Shown in pieces: positions 6,950 to 7,394 of a DNA stretch of 7,394 nucleotides. The translations under genes were made by a program, and so were the position numbers. The number at the start of each line of letters is the position of its first letter. The first letter of the stretch is position 1. Origin of the DNA: an uncultured Eubacteriales bacterium (lineage in GTDB: Bacteria > Bacillota > Clostridia > Oscillospirales > Oscillospiraceae); contig URCY01000069.1 of NCBI GenBank assembly GCA_900546415.1, positions 1-7,394 on the forward strand, in the 5' to 3' direction. The notes under the pieces were generated by a model. That model made no database searches and was not told the DNA's origin. It saw nothing but the letters and a program-made list of their open reading frames with translations.

Positions 6950-7023
6950 AAAAAAAGAAGCGAATGCGATCGATACCAAGAACCCGTCGCCGGGACTCGA
7001 TAGACAGAACGCATTCGCTTCTG
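6950..7023 (-). ncRNA. small RNA unit B
   Basis: The predicted transcript is about 74 nt, starting near 7023. The outer stem is 12 perfect pairs: GAAGCGAATGCG (complement of 7010-7021) with CGCATTCGCTTC (complement of 6957-6968). The middle stem pairs UAUCGAG (7002-6996) with CUUGGUA (6980-6974), including two G-U pairs. The inner stem CCCG/CGGG (6994-6991 with 6986-6983) closes a GCGA loop, which is of the stable GNRA type only on this strand. Seven U follow the outer stem directly (6956-6950), so the whole RNA can end as an intrinsic terminator. There is no known family match from memory. A 28-codon frame inside it lacks a ribosome binding site and is not kept in the other copies. Confidence 0.75.
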
Positions 7024-7029
7024 ATATTT

Positions 7030-7058
7030 AGTATATACAAATACGACTGAAAAGTCAA
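7030..7058 (-). promoter_or_regulatory. promoter of RNA unit B
   Basis: On the minus strand TTGACT (7053-7058) and TATACT (7030-7035) are 17 nt apart. An A run lies just upstream of the -35, as in an UP element. Confidence 0.85.
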
Positions 7059-7076
7059 GCGTTTTTATTGCGTTTC

Positions 7077-7147
7077 AAAAAAAGAAGCGAACGCGTATAC
7101 CAGGAATCCGTTGCCGGAAACCGATAGACTGAACACGCTCGCTTCTA
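7077..7147 (-). ncRNA. small RNA unit C
   Basis: The predicted transcript is about 71 nt, starting near 7147. The outer stem pairs GAAGCGAGCGTG (7145-7134) with CGCGTTCGCTTC (7095-7084); the two non-Watson-Crick positions are G-U in the minus-strand RNA but would be A-C on the plus strand. The middle stem pairs UAUCGG with CCUGGUA around one bulged U. The inner stem UCCG/CGGA (7118-7115 with 7110-7107) closes a GCAA tetraloop; its outer pair is U-A where unit B has C-G, a compensatory change. Seven U follow (7083-7077). The same internal-loop sequence as in unit B is nearly kept (UUCAGUC against UUCUGUC). Confidence 0.75.
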
Positions 7148-7153
7148 AAAATT

Positions 7154-7182
7154 ATTATATACAAATACATCTGAAAAGTCAA
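7154..7182 (-). promoter_or_regulatory. promoter of RNA unit C
   Basis: On the minus strand TTGACT (7177-7182) and a perfect TATAAT (7154-7159) are separated by 17 nt. This is the strongest promoter of the four by consensus. Confidence 0.87.
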
Positions 7183-7194
7183 GCGTTTTTTATC

Positions 7195-7268
7195 TGAAAA
7201 GAGAAACGGACGCAGCGATAGCCGGAAACCCGTTGACGGGAGTCGACAGAAAGGCTGCATCCGTTTCC
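7195..7268 (-). ncRNA. small RNA unit D
   Basis: The predicted transcript is about 74 nt, starting near 7268. The outer stem has 14 continuous pairs, GAAACGGATGCAGC (7267-7254) with GCTGCGTCCGTTTC (7216-7203), including one G-U pair that would be C-A on the plus strand. Several pairs differ from units B and C at both partners while pairing is kept. A middle stem of four pairs (GUCG with CGGC) and an inner CCCG/CGGG stem with a UCAA loop follow. The tail after the stem is UCUUUUC, a weaker U run than in the other units, so termination may be leaky here. Confidence 0.7.
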
Positions 7269-7274
7269 TTTAAT

Positions 7275-7304
7275 AGTATACGCCAAGAGGGGCAGAAAAG
7301 TCAA
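7275..7304 (-). promoter_or_regulatory. promoter of RNA unit D
   Basis: On the minus strand TTGACT (7299-7304) and TATACT (7275-7280) are 18 nt apart. The spacer is GC-richer than in the other three units and departs from the shared sequence (TTGACTTTTCTG in place of TTGACTTTTCAG). Confidence 0.78.
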
Positions 7305-7325
7305 GAAGTTTTTTCAGCGTGCTAT

Positions 7326-7394
7326 GGAACCTCTGAATAAATCAGCTGCGGCGCTCAGCGGGTCTTTTGCCCCAACTTATCGGTTTGAAAATCT
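7326..7394. mobile_element. probable partial insertion-sequence end (right edge)
   Basis: The stretch starts with GGAACCTCTGA (7326-7336), the exact inverted copy of 44-54 at the left edge, and shares further short blocks (TCAGCG, TTTTG, CCA) at the same distances over about 50 nt. The character of the DNA changes here from the RNA array to unrelated sequence. Only 69 bases are present, with no transposase frame, so the family cannot be named. It begins 21 nt beyond the -35 of RNA unit D and may mark where an element inserted into the array. Confidence 0.45.

Larger units (their letters stand above)
6818..7304 (-). repeat. tandem array of four promoter-hairpin units
   Basis: Four units repeat at 121-127 bp, measured between matching -10 boxes at 6903, 7030, 7154 and 7275 and -35 boxes at 6926, 7053, 7177 and 7299. 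Each unit, read on the minus strand, contains a promoter and then a long hairpin; in units A, B and C the hairpin is followed by a run of about seven T, and in unit D by a weaker T-rich tail. The 49-nt blocks 6920-6968 and 7047-7095 differ at only two positions and span the end of one hairpin, its T run and the next -35 box. The region has no protein gene with a ribosome binding site. Individual units are listed separately. Confidence 0.85.

Noticed and set aside
6862..7260. Small open frames (61-62 codons) and a 28-codon frame inside the hairpin array
   Set aside because: They lack ribosome binding sites, run through promoters and U runs, and the reading frame is not kept between the repeat copies, while base pairing is.
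6950..7304. CRISPR array
   Set aside because: The repeats are 121-127 bp units containing promoters and covarying hairpins, not identical short repeats with unique spacers, and no cas gene is present.
6950..7304. MITE or REP-type repeats
   Set aside because: There are no bounding terminal inverted repeats or target duplications for the units. The promoters, start-site placement and U runs fit RNA genes better.

Overview
The window looks like chromosomal DNA from a GC-rich member of the Firmicutes, most likely a clostridial gut-type bacterium (Oscillospirales-like). The reasons are a perfect CIRCE/HrcA operator, an archaeal/eukaryotic-type prolyl-tRNA synthetase of the kind common in Clostridia, a YkpA-like ABC-F protein, strong Shine-Dalgarno sites, and GC-rich genes separated by AT-rich intergenic DNA. 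The taxonomic placement is inference from gene types.

Layout: at the left edge (1-54) lies a probable insertion-sequence end, followed by a short promoter region and proS on the plus strand (161-1597). A convergent hairpin (1611-1654) separates proS from a minus-strand pair: an ABC-F ATPase gene (2997-4607) and, 43 nt downstream, a cytoplasmic GH13 glycoside hydrolase gene (1676-2953). The ABC-F gene is divergent from htpG (4762-6654, plus), which has its own sigma-A-type promoter with a perfect CIRCE element over the predicted start of transcription. htpG ends in a strong intrinsic terminator (6683-6725).

The most unusual part is 6818-7304. It holds no credible protein gene. Instead there are four tandem units with a period of about 121-127 bp, all read on the minus strand. 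Each has a near-consensus promoter (TTGACT, 17-18 nt spacer, TATAAT or TATACT) placed so that transcription should start at, or within about two bases of, the base of a long hairpin. Three of the hairpins are followed directly by a run of about seven U; the fourth has a poorer U-rich tail. Three units (B, C, D) share one architecture: an outer stem of 12-14 bp, an internal loop, a middle stem, and a 4-bp stem with a tetraloop. Base changes between copies keep the pairing, and the imperfect pairs are G-U wobbles only when read on the minus strand. Unit A keeps the promoter-stem-U-run frame but has a different core. I interpret this as a tandem array of four independently transcribed small RNAs of about 70-80 nt, and I recognise no known family.

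The right edge (7326-7394) resembles the left edge in inverted orientation: an identical 11-mer plus patchy further similarity. Both window ends may therefore lie inside related insertion-sequence ends, and the right-hand one may have cut the small-RNA array. The protein genes are conserved housekeeping or stress genes (translation, glycan metabolism, chaperone) and do not obviously form one pathway; the RNA array next to them is the accessory element.
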